Origin: Acidobacteriota bacterium
GTDB lineage: Bacteria; Acidobacteriota; Vicinamibacteria; Marinacidobacterales; Marinacidobacteraceae
Length of the DNA: 64,000 bases
NCBI GenBank assembly: GCA_022826825.1
Contig: JAJDUD010000008.1
Span: 137,643-201,642 of the forward strand
Direction: 5' to 3'
Shown one piece after another: positions 51,024 to 57,899 of the stretch. The notes under the pieces are model-generated. The model was not told where the DNA came from, did not search any database, and saw only the letters and a list, made by a program, of their open reading frames with translations. Both the position numbers and the translations under genes were made by a program. Within the stretch, counting starts at the first letter, position 1. Each line of letters begins with the position of its first letter.

Positions 51024-52357
51024 CCCCCACGTTCGGGAAGACCCCGGAGGCGGCCCCGCCGCGGGCGCCCCTCACCACCAGCCGCATCTTCTGGGTGTGG
51101 CTGCCGATGGCGGCCACCTGGATCATGATGTCCGTCGAGGGGCTGCTGGTCGCCGCGGTGGTGGCCCGGCTCCCCGACGCGACCGTGAACCTCGCGGCGT
51201 TCGGGGTCGCCTTCGCCTTCGCGCTGATCCTCGAGGCGCCGATCATCATGATGCTGAGCGCCTCCACCGCGCTCTGCAAGGACCGGGAGGCGTTCCGTTC
51301 GCTTCGCCGGTTCGGGGCAACGCTGAACCTGGGGTTGACCCTCCTCATGCTTGCCTGGACGCTGTCGCCGCTCTATCCCTGGATCGCCGAGACGGTGATG
51401 GGCCTCGATGCGGAGGTCGCCGAGCTGAGCCGGCAGGCCCTCCTGGTCCTCCTGCCCTGGCCGGCGGCCATCGGCTACCGCCGCTTCTACCAGGGGCTCC
51501 TCGTCCGGCACGGCCACACCCGCCGGATCGCCTACGGCACCACCATCCGGCTCTCGGGCATGGGGCTGACGGCCTGGCTGCTCTTTGACGCGCCGATATC
51601 GGGAGCGCTCGTCGGAGGGGCGGCGCTCTCCGTGGCGGTGCTGGTCGAGGCGCTCGCCACCCGCTTCATGGTGGCCGACTGCGTGCGCGAAGTGCTCGCC
51701 ACGCCCCACAACGGTGAGCCGCTGACCACGCCGAGGATCCTCCACTTCTACATCCCTCTGCTGGTCAGTTCGGTGATCGCGCTCGCGATCCACCCGCTCG
51801 TCAACCTGTTCCTCGGGCACTCGAAGCTCGCGCTCGAGTCGCTGGCCACCTACCCCGTGGTGGCCGCACTCGCCTTCGTGTTCCGCAGCATGGGGCTCTC
51901 GTTCCAGGAGGTCGCCATCGCCTTCATGGACGGAAGCCGGCAGCGGTTCGACAAGCTCGTCCGCTTCGCGCTCGGCCTCGGGGCGGGGGCCTGCGTGCTC
52001 CAGGGAGTGATGGCGCTCACGCCCCTCTCCGGCCTCTGGTTCCAGCACGTGGCGGGACTGGCCCCGAACCTGGTGGACCTCTCGGTGCCGGCGCTCCAGA
52101 TCCTCGTGACGATGCCGATCTTCTCGGTGCTGCTCGCCTTCTACCGGGCCTTGCTGGTGTGGAGCACCGAGACGCGCGCCATCACCTGGGCCGGGCTCAT
52201 CGAGACCCTGGCGGTCCTGTTCGTGCTCTGGGTGCTGATCCAGCCCGTGAACATGATCGGGGTCTACGCCGCGTCCTGGGCCACGCTGATCGCGCGGGGA
52301 GTGGATCTCACCGCGCTCTATTTCTGGGGTCTGCCGATCGTCCGCCGGATGCGGTAG
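51020..52357 (+). CDS. MATE/ANKH-like membrane transporter
   Basis: A 445-residue polytopic membrane protein with about 12 helices. IFWVWLPMAATWIMMSVEGL begins the first bundle, and YRRFYQGLLVRHGHTRRIAYG plus FRSMGLSFQEVAIAFMDGS resemble MOP-superfamily (MATE/PST, ANKH-like) proteins; the Arg-rich loop is seen in the ANKH-like bacterial group. Substrate unknown. The GTG start overlaps hemW's stop (GTGA), so it is the last gene of a coupled chain with lepA and hemW. Confidence 0.78.
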   Translation: MTPTFGKTPEAAPPRAPLTTSRIFWVWLPMAATWIMMSVEGLLVAAVVARLPDATVNLAAFGVAFAFALILEAPIIMMLSASTALCKDREAFRSLRRFGATLNLGLTLLMLAWTLSPLYPWIAETVMGLDAEVAELSRQALLVLLPWPAAIGYRRFYQGLLVRHGHTRRIAYGTTIRLSGMGLTAWLLFDAPISGALVGGAALSVAVLVEALATRFMVADCVREVLATPHNGEPLTTPRILHFYIPLLVSSVIALAIHPLVNLFLGHSKLALESLATYPVVAALAFVFRSMGLSFQEVAIAFMDGSRQRFDKLVRFALGLGAGACVLQGVMALTPLSGLWFQHVAGLAPNLVDLSVPALQILVTMPIFSVLLAFYRALLVWSTETRAITWAGLIETLAVLFVLWVLIQPVNMIGVYAASWATLIARGVDLTALYFWGLPIVRRMR

Positions 52358-52381
52358 AAGAGCCCGTCATCCACGCGCTGA

Positions 52382-52455
52382 GGAGCGCCGACCGGTCCTC
52401 CCGGTGGGGGCGTTCACACCGGCATCGCCCGCGTAGCGGGCGAAACTCCCGGCGC
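52382..52455 (+). repeat. Dispersed two-hairpin repeat, half copy with insertion (D)
   Basis: Begins GGAGCGCCG, then about 20 extra bases splitting the first hairpin, then TTCACACCGGCATCGCCC; the second hairpin TCGCCCGC-GTA-GCGGGCGA is intact and followed by AACTCCCGGCGCC as in the full copies. Confidence 0.7.
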
Positions 52456-52521
52456 CGTTTCGCCAACGCCCGCAGGGCGTCGATGCGGGGATCCGCCTGC
52501 TGGCCGCGGGGGTTCCGGTGC

Positions 52522-53592
52522 TCACTCCACCTGGGCGATCACCGCGATCGTCTCGCCGCGGTTCACCGGCGGGGTGCCGAGCAGGATGAGCATCATTCCG
52601 GCGGCCGGCGCCCGGATTTCCGCGAGCGGGTTGCCGTGGAAGTCGCGCACGACCCCCAGCCGGGCGCCCTTCGCGACGTACCGGCCGGCCTCGACCAGCG
52701 GATCCGGCTCCCAGACCCCGTCGTGCTCGCTGGTCGCGTAGGCGCGCTCCCGGATGAACAGCGGGTTCTCCGTCGGCGTGGGCTCTCCGGGCGCCATTCC
52801 GAGATCGCGCATCACGCTCAGCACCCCGTCCACGATGGGAGCGATCGTCCGGTCCTCGATCAGGCCCATCTCTCCGGATTCCACGTCAATGGACGGGATG
52901 CCGCGGACCACGGCCGCGGACCCGCACCAGATCGCGCGGTCGGGATCCAGGTCGCCCTTGAACTCGACGATCGGGTCGAGGCCGAACGCGATGGCCATCC
53001 GCCGGGACTTCGCGATCACCTCGGCTCCGCCCGCTTCGGCGTAGTAGCCGGTGTACGAGGGGCGGAGCCACTCGTTCCCGTCGCCGGAGTGGATGTCCAT
53101 GAGGAAGTCCGAGCGCACGATGACTTCCTCGGTGAGGGCATGGGCGATGCGCTCGCTGAGGGTGCCGTCCGGCTTCCCGGGGAACAGCCGGTTCAGGTTC
53201 TTCCGGTCATCGGGGCTGTAGTAGATCGTCCGGCCCAGGAACGCCGGCAGGTTCGCCATGTGGACGAGGACCACCGTGCCGCGGATCTCCGCCGGGTCCA
53301 GGAGCGGCCGCAGGCGCTGCATGGCGAGGATCGGCGCGTACTCGGAGCCGTGAATGCCCGCCACCAGGGTGAGCACGGGACCCGGACGGGCCCCGTGCAC
53401 GACGGTGAGCGGAACGAACGTTCCCGCGTCACCGCCGGCGGGAGCGACGTCGAGGCGGCCGGACACGGCGTGCCCGGGTTCCGCCGCGATGTCGCCGAGC
53501 CGGAACGCCTCCTGCCCCGGCGCCGGGGCGCCGGGGAGCAGGAGCGGGAGCGTGACGAACCACGCCGCGCGCGTTCCGGCCCGTTGTTTCAT
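52522..53592 (-). CDS. Succinylglutamate desuccinylase/aspartoacylase family protein, exported
   Basis: A 356-residue zinc carboxypeptidase-like (M14/AstE-AspA) protein with a signal peptide (AAWFVTLPLLLPGAPAPGQ). Zinc ligands: GIHGSEYAP (His81, Glu84) and LMDIHSGDGNE (His168). NLNRLFPGKPDGTLSERIAH matches this subgroup, and a C-terminal beta domain (AKGARLGVVRDFHGNPLAEI) is present. It would cleave an N-acyl or similar amide in the periplasm. Single gene on its strand, convergent with the hemW-linked operon. Confidence 0.88.
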   Translation of the reverse strand: MKQRAGTRAAWFVTLPLLLPGAPAPGQEAFRLGDIAAEPGHAVSGRLDVAPAGGDAGTFVPLTVVHGARPGPVLTLVAGIHGSEYAPILAMQRLRPLLDPAEIRGTVVLVHMANLPAFLGRTIYYSPDDRKNLNRLFPGKPDGTLSERIAHALTEEVIVRSDFLMDIHSGDGNEWLRPSYTGYYAEAGGAEVIAKSRRMAIAFGLDPIVEFKGDLDPDRAIWCGSAAVVRGIPSIDVESGEMGLIEDRTIAPIVDGVLSVMRDLGMAPGEPTPTENPLFIRERAYATSEHDGVWEPDPLVEAGRYVAKGARLGVVRDFHGNPLAEIRAPAAGMMLILLGTPPVNRGETIAVIAQVE

Positions 53593-53712
53593 CGCAGTCC
53601 GCCGAAGGATACGAGCACCGGGAACGTGCGCGGCTGGCCCGGGAAGTTCCCCGCGCGTGCGGTCCTGCCAACCGCCGTGACCGCTGCTACTCTGCGGTGC
53701 GGGTCATTCCCG

Positions 53713-54618
53713 ATGCGGTTCTCGAGAGCGGGTGTTGGAGCCACCTTGGCGGCAGTTCTGCTGGCACACGGGGGTCTGGCGCGGGTGGAGGCGTACGGGA
53801 CGGCACAGGAGGCCGAGGCGAGCGGGCCGTTCCGGGAAGGGGAACGTCACGGCCACTGGGTGATCCGCCTGGTGGACGGAAGGACCGAAGAAGGCGCCTA
53901 TGTGGACGGCGAGCGCCATGGCCACTGGATCTTCCGTTGGCCGGACGGGCAGGAGGAAGCGGGAACGCTCGAGCACGGCGAGCGGCGCGGACCCTGGATC
54001 CATCGCTTCCCGGACGGATACGAGGAGGAAGGGGCCTATGCCGACGGTGAACGGGAGGGGCACTGGGTACTGCGCTGGCCGGACGGGCGGATCGAGGAGG
54101 GCGCCTTCGAGATGGGCGATCGCCATGGCCGATGGGTGCTGCGCGGTTCCGACGGACGGGTCGAGGAGGGCCCTTTCGTACGCGGCGTGCAGGAGGGCCA
54201 CTGGGTCCTCGCTTTCCCCGACGGCGGTCGGGAAGACGGACCGTTCGTGGCTGGCCGACGCCATGGCGCCTGGGTGCTGCGTGACGGAGCGGGCGGCGTT
54301 GAGGAAGGACCCTTCGTCGAGGGCCGTCGGCACGGTCACTGGGTGTCCCGGGAAGCCGACGGAGACCGGGCCGAAGGCCCCTACGTGGACGGCGTGGCGG
54401 AAGGATCCTGGGTCTTCACCTACGCCAGCGGCAGCATCGAGGAAGGTCCGATGGTGGCTGGCAGGAGACACGGACCGTTCGTCCACCGGTTCCCCGGGTC
54501 AGGGACGGCTCGCGGCAACTACGTGGAGGGCAAGCGCGAAGGCCGCTGGACGATCCGGATGCGAAACGGACGCGTCCGCGAGGAGTTTTACCGGGACGGC
54601 AAGCTGGTGCGGCGGTAG
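53713..54618 (+). CDS. MORN-like repeat protein, exported
   Basis: A 301-residue protein: signal peptide (GVGATLAAVLLAHGGLARVEA) followed by 11 tandem repeats of 23 residues (DNA 53824-54582, 69-bp period) and a short tail (EFYRDGKLVRR). The repeat consensus is GPFVxGxRHGHWVLRxPDGR plus xEE, the style of MORN/toxin-antitoxin_WDSAM1-type repeats. Repeats 1-4 keep GxRxGxW best; 9-11 diverge. Such arrays form extended beta-hairpin solenoids for binding. No catalytic domain is seen. Confidence 0.87.
   Translation: MRFSRAGVGATLAAVLLAHGGLARVEAYGTAQEAEASGPFREGERHGHWVIRLVDGRTEEGAYVDGERHGHWIFRWPDGQEEAGTLEHGERRGPWIHRFPDGYEEEGAYADGEREGHWVLRWPDGRIEEGAFEMGDRHGRWVLRGSDGRVEEGPFVRGVQEGHWVLAFPDGGREDGPFVAGRRHGAWVLRDGAGGVEEGPFVEGRRHGHWVSREADGDRAEGPYVDGVAEGSWVFTYASGSIEEGPMVAGRRHGPFVHRFPGSGTARGNYVEGKREGRWTIRMRNGRVREEFYRDGKLVRR
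53824..54582 (+). repeat. 69-bp tandem repeat array inside MORN-like gene
   Basis: Eleven in-frame 69-bp units encode 23-residue repeats. Copies differ enough at DNA level that they look old, not recently expanded. Confidence 0.8.
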
Positions 54619-54646
54619 GGCGCCGGAACCACTGCGCCGCGCGGCG

Positions 54647-56011
54647 TCAGCGGGTTCCGTCGGATGACGCCACCCGGGCCTGCTTTCTTCGGAAGATCCG
54701 GTAGGCGATGAGGCCCAGACCCAGGAACCCCAGCGAGAACCAGACGCCGGTGGGTGGCCCGGTGAAGAAGAGCGCGATCCAGAGCGCGAGCGAGAGGAGC
54801 GCCGGGATCGGGTAGAGCCACATCCGGAAGGGCTGCGGGATGTCCGGCCGGTAGCGGGCGATCAGGAGCACCGCGACGCACTGCCAGGCGAAGCGCAGCA
54901 GGATCTGCACCTGCATCAGCCAGTTGATGAGTTCTCCCAGGCTGAAGAAGCAGAAAGGAATGGAGACCGCGATCAGCCAGACGAGCGAGACGTGGGGGAA
55001 GCCGCGGGTGGGGTGGACCTTCCCGAAGATGGCGAAGAACTGCCCGTCCCGGGCGGCGGCGTAGGGCATCCGCGAATAGCCGAGCGCGAAGGCGAAGACG
55101 GAAGCCACCGCCACGAAGAGGATCAGCGCGGTGATGACGGATCCGGCGAGCTGCGCGAGCCCGGGGTCCTCCACGGTCCGGGCGATGAAGATGGAGGCGA
55201 GGGTGCGGCTCGCCTCCGCCTCCTGCCAGGGGATGAGCTCGAGCATCACCGTGGTCATCGCGATGTAGATCGCCGCGACCACCACGATCGAGAGCAGGAT
55301 GGAACGCGGCACGTTGCGCTCCGGGTCCTTCACCTCGCCCGCAATGTTGCAGACCTGGTTGTAGCCGCCGAAGCTGTACATCGCGATCACCGACGCGGCG
55401 CCGAGCGCCGGCCAGAAGCCGGCGTCGAAACCGTAGGGCGGCATGAACGAAGGAAGCCCCGGCCTCTCGATGAGGCCGGCCACGATCACCCAGCCGGTGG
55501 TGGCGAGGACGAGAGCGAGCATCGCCTTCGAGAGGCGCTCGACGGAGTCGATGTTCCGGTAGAGCAGGAACAGCACCAGGAGGCAGACGCCGGCGGCGGC
55601 GAGGTGGTGCGGGAGGCCCGTCAGCTCGGGGAGGTAGAAGCCGAGGTAGTCGGCGAAGCCCACCGCCCCGCCGGCGAGCGAGAGAGGCGCCACCAGCAGG
55701 ATGTGGAACAGGAAGAGGAAGGCCATGAGCCGCCCGAGCCCGAACGCCCGGAACGCTTCCCGCAGGTAGATGTAGGGCCCGCCGCTCCCCGGCAGCGCCG
55801 CGCCGAGCTGGGCGTAGACGAGGCCGTCGGCGAGCGACAGGAGCGCGCCCACGAGCCACGCCCAGATGATGTGCGGCCCGCCCATCGCGTAGACCATGAG
55901 CGGGATGGTCAGGAACGGACCGATCCCCACCATCCCGATGATGTTCGTGGAGGTGGCTCCGAGAAGCCCCATGCGGCGCTGGAGGCCGTCGCCCGATCCG
56001 GCTGCGCTCAT
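54647..56011 (-). CDS. APC-family amino acid permease
   Basis: A 454-residue membrane protein with 12 helices of the amino acid/polyamine/organocation superfamily. TM1 reads GLLGATSTNIIGMVGIGPFL (the GxG substrate-binding bend). YAQLGAALPGSGGPYIYLRE and the loop EVKDPERNVPRSILLS are typical; SRMPYAAARDGQFFAIFGKV lies after TM8. Substrate unknown. Single gene on its strand; divergent from the peroxiredoxin gene with about 100 bp between. Confidence 0.9.
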   Translation of the reverse strand: MSAAGSGDGLQRRMGLLGATSTNIIGMVGIGPFLTIPLMVYAMGGPHIIWAWLVGALLSLADGLVYAQLGAALPGSGGPYIYLREAFRAFGLGRLMAFLFLFHILLVAPLSLAGGAVGFADYLGFYLPELTGLPHHLAAAGVCLLVLFLLYRNIDSVERLSKAMLALVLATTGWVIVAGLIERPGLPSFMPPYGFDAGFWPALGAASVIAMYSFGGYNQVCNIAGEVKDPERNVPRSILLSIVVVAAIYIAMTTVMLELIPWQEAEASRTLASIFIARTVEDPGLAQLAGSVITALILFVAVASVFAFALGYSRMPYAAARDGQFFAIFGKVHPTRGFPHVSLVWLIAVSIPFCFFSLGELINWLMQVQILLRFAWQCVAVLLIARYRPDIPQPFRMWLYPIPALLSLALWIALFFTGPPTGVWFSLGFLGLGLIAYRIFRRKQARVASSDGTR

Positions 56012-56094
56012 GCGGGTAGCGTGTCACGAACCGCTGGCGGGGTGGCGCTATCGTTCCCGCGCGCCGGCGTCAGGCCCGGCGTTGCCTGAGCCTC

Positions 56095-56103
56095 AGGAGG
56101 TGA
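56095..56103 (+). promoter_or_regulatory. Strong ribosome binding site of peroxiredoxin gene
   Basis: AGGAGGTGA, a near-perfect anti-Shine-Dalgarno match, ends 4 bp before the ATG at 56108 and fixes that start. It is the strongest such site I see in the window. Confidence 0.75.
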
Positions 56104-56107
56104 CCCC

Positions 56108-56767
56108 ATGGCAATCCGCATCGGCGACATCGCGCCCGACTTCACGGCCGAGACCACCCAGGGAACCATCCGTTTCCACGACTGGATCGGCGACGGCTGG
56201 GCGATCCTCTTCTCCCACCCCAAGGACTTCACGCCGGTGTGCACCACCGAGCTGGGCTACATGGCGGGGCTCCAGGCGGAGTTCGCCAGGCGCAACTGCA
56301 AGATCATGGGGCTGAGCGTGGATCCGGTCGAAGACCACCAGCGCTGGAAGGCCGACATCGAGGAGACCCAGGGCCACGCGGTGGACTACCCGATGATCGG
56401 CGACGACGACCTCGCGGTGGCGAAGCTCTACGACATGATCCATCCGAACGCGCTCGGCGGGAAGGGCCGCACCGCGATGGACAACATGACCGTCCGGTCG
56501 GTGTTCGTGGTCGGGCCCGACAAGCGGGTCAAGCTGATCCTCACCTACCCGATGACCACCGGCCGGAACTTCGACGAGGTGCTCCGGGTGCTCGACTCGA
56601 TGCAGCTCACCGCGTCCCACCAGGTGGCGACCCCGGTCAACTGGCAAGACGGCGACGACGTGATCATCGTGCCTGCCGTTTCCGACGAGGCAGCCCGGGA
56701 GAAGTACCCCGACGGCTGGCGCGCCCCGAAGCCCTACCTGCGGCTGGTCTCCCAGCCGAACAAATAG
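56108..56767 (+). CDS. 1-Cys peroxiredoxin (Prx6 type)
   Basis: A 219-residue Prx6-type thiol peroxidase. The active site is SHPKDFTPVCTTELGYM with the peroxidatic Cys45. The downstream EDHQRWKADIEETQG and PNALGGKGRTAMDNMTVRSV are Prx6-typical, and the C-terminal domain (TPVNWQDGDDVIIVPAVSDE) is complete. It lacks a second resolving Cys in the usual place. It reduces peroxides in the cytoplasm. A strong Shine-Dalgarno fixes the start, which suggests high expression. Confidence 0.95.
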   Translation: MAIRIGDIAPDFTAETTQGTIRFHDWIGDGWAILFSHPKDFTPVCTTELGYMAGLQAEFARRNCKIMGLSVDPVEDHQRWKADIEETQGHAVDYPMIGDDDLAVAKLYDMIHPNALGGKGRTAMDNMTVRSVFVVGPDKRVKLILTYPMTTGRNFDEVLRVLDSMQLTASHQVATPVNWQDGDDVIIVPAVSDEAAREKYPDGWRAPKPYLRLVSQPNK

Positions 56768-56793
56768 GTTCCACGAACGGGCGTCTGCCCGAT

Positions 56794-56848
56794 GGCGCGC
56801 CGGCTTGGAACGCCGGCCTCCGGCCGGCACGCTGGGCGCAGCCCAGCA
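56794..56848 (+). repeat. Dispersed two-hairpin repeat, variant copy (G)
   Basis: GGCGCGCCGGCTTGGAAC followed by GCCGGCC-TCC-GGCCGGC (56812-56828) and GCTGGGC-GCA-GCCCAGC (56831-56847). Same layout as copy F at 19.25 kb, with compensatory changes in both stems. Confidence 0.7.
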
Positions 56849-56919
56849 ACGGTCCAAACCTCGTTCCGCCTCACGGCGATCCCTGCCGCGAGCCCTGTCC
56901 GAGCGCCGCAGCACACGTC

Positions 56920-56938
56920 TGTTATCATTTTGATAACA
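56920..56938 (+). promoter_or_regulatory. Palindromic operator before antitoxin gene
   Basis: TGTTATCATTTTGATAACA: 8-bp arms, 3-bp spacer, strikingly AT-rich for this genome. It sits 16 bp before the antitoxin ATG, the usual position for autoregulation by FitA/VapB-type ribbon-helix-helix dimers bound to toxin. Confidence 0.8.
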
Positions 56939-56954
56939 CAGAAGGGAGAACTTG

Positions 56955-57209
56955 ATGGCCACGATCAACGTGCGGCGGCTGGACGACGATGTCGTCGAGC
57001 GCCTCAAAGCGCGCGCCGCCGCGAACAAGCGGTCCCTCGAAGGGGAGGTGCGCCACATTCTGGAGACGATCGCCCGCGACGACGCGCAAGCGCGCTGGGC
57101 CGAGTTTCGGGTGGTGTCGGCCGAGCTACGGCGAAAGACAGCGGGCCGGCCCCAGACGCCCGCGGAGGAACTGATCCGCGAGGACCGCGACTTCGGACAC
57201 CGGTTCTAG
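56955..57209 (+). CDS. FitA/VapB-like ribbon-helix-helix antitoxin
   Basis: An 84-residue protein. The N-terminal ATINVRRLDDDVVERLKARA forms the beta-strand and first helix of a ribbon-helix-helix fold, followed by ANKRSLEGEVRHILETIAR. The C-terminal half (RKTAGRPQTPAEELIREDRD) would wrap the PIN toxin. The start is ATG 56955, preceded by AGGGAG at the right distance; a TTG lies one codon upstream. The toxin gene follows only after a 221-bp gap, unlike the usual overlap. Confidence 0.87.
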   Translation: MATINVRRLDDDVVERLKARAAANKRSLEGEVRHILETIARDDAQARWAEFRVVSAELRRKTAGRPQTPAEELIREDRDFGHRF

Positions 57210-57237
57210 TCGATGACGCAGGCCGGCCGGCGTTCGT

Positions 57238-57295
57238 CTGCGGCACGGAGTGCCGCAGGGGAGGGGCTTTTGGGGAGGGGTTTCCCCTCCCCAAA
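57238..57295 (+). repeat. Two perfect palindromes between antitoxin and toxin
   Basis: CTGCGGCAC-GGA-GTGCCGCAG (57238-57258, 9-bp arms) and, 10 bp on, TTTGGGGAGGGG-TTT-CCCCTCCCCAAA (57269-57295, 12-bp arms). The second could act as a terminator-like or attenuating hairpin. Confidence 0.75.
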
Positions 57296-57337
57296 GAAAG
57301 CGATGGCGCGAATCGCGAAGCGATGCGTGCCATCACA

Positions 57338-57423
57338 CCGTGGGGAAAACGCCCCGCGCGGAACAAACCGGCGGGTGCGTCGCGCTACTCCCGACGGAAT
57401 GGAGCGGGGCGTTTTCCCCACGG
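57338..57423 (+). repeat. 20-bp perfect inverted repeat flanking toxin start
   Basis: Left arm CCGTGGGGAAAACGCCCCGC (57338-57357) and right arm GCGGGGCGTTTTCCCCACGG (57404-57423) are exact complements separated by 46 bp. The right arm ends 7 bp before the toxin ATG (57431). It may be an inserted element and may hide the toxin's ribosome binding region. Confidence 0.85.
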
Positions 57424-57430
57424 GTTGCTG

Positions 57431-57877
57431 ATGCAGCTGGTGGTGGATGCCAGCGTCGCCGTCAAGTGGTTCGTGGAGGAGGAGGATGCGCAGCGCGCCT
57501 CCCTGCTGGCGAACGGCACCGAGGAGATTCACTGCCCCCGTCTCCTGGCGTCGGAAGTAGGCAGCGCCCTCTGGCGCAAGGTTCTTCAAGGGCAGTTGGA
57601 ACTCGGTGACGCAAGAACCGGATTGGAGTCTCTTGCCCGGATGCCGATCACCTGGCACGCCGACGAGGCGCTTGGCGCGGATTGCCTGCGGTTGGCGTTC
57701 GCCCATGACCGCACCGTGTATGACTCCATGTACCTCGCACTGGCCAACCGGCTGAACGCCCGGCTCGTGACGGCCGACCTCCGGTTTGCGAACGCGCTGG
57801 CCGCCATCGATGCGGGTTCCATGGTGTTGAGACTTCGGGATTACCCCGAGGGACTCACGGGATCGTCCGGCGGCTGA
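57431..57877 (+). CDS. VapC/FitB-like PIN-domain toxin
   Basis: A 148-residue PIN-domain RNase. The acidic quartet is visible as Asp6 (LVVDASVAVKWF), Glu42 (LLASEVGSALWR), Asp98 (TVYDSMYLALA) and Asp116 (LVTADLRFANAL). It would cleave RNA when not bound by the antitoxin. The ATG at 57431 matches the standard N-terminus. No Shine-Dalgarno is evident; instead a 20-bp inverted repeat ends just upstream. Its 3' end lies 22 bp from the convergent DUF3179 gene. Confidence 0.9.
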   Translation: MQLVVDASVAVKWFVEEEDAQRASLLANGTEEIHCPRLLASEVGSALWRKVLQGQLELGDARTGLESLARMPITWHADEALGADCLRLAFAHDRTVYDSMYLALANRLNARLVTADLRFANALAAIDAGSMVLRLRDYPEGLTGSSGG

Positions 57878-57899
57878 AGCCGTTCGAACGCGGGCGCCC

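Noticed and set aside
53824-54582. Tandem 69-bp repeats as a CRISPR-like or satellite array
   Set aside because: They are in-frame coding repeats of a MORN-like protein with no spacers.
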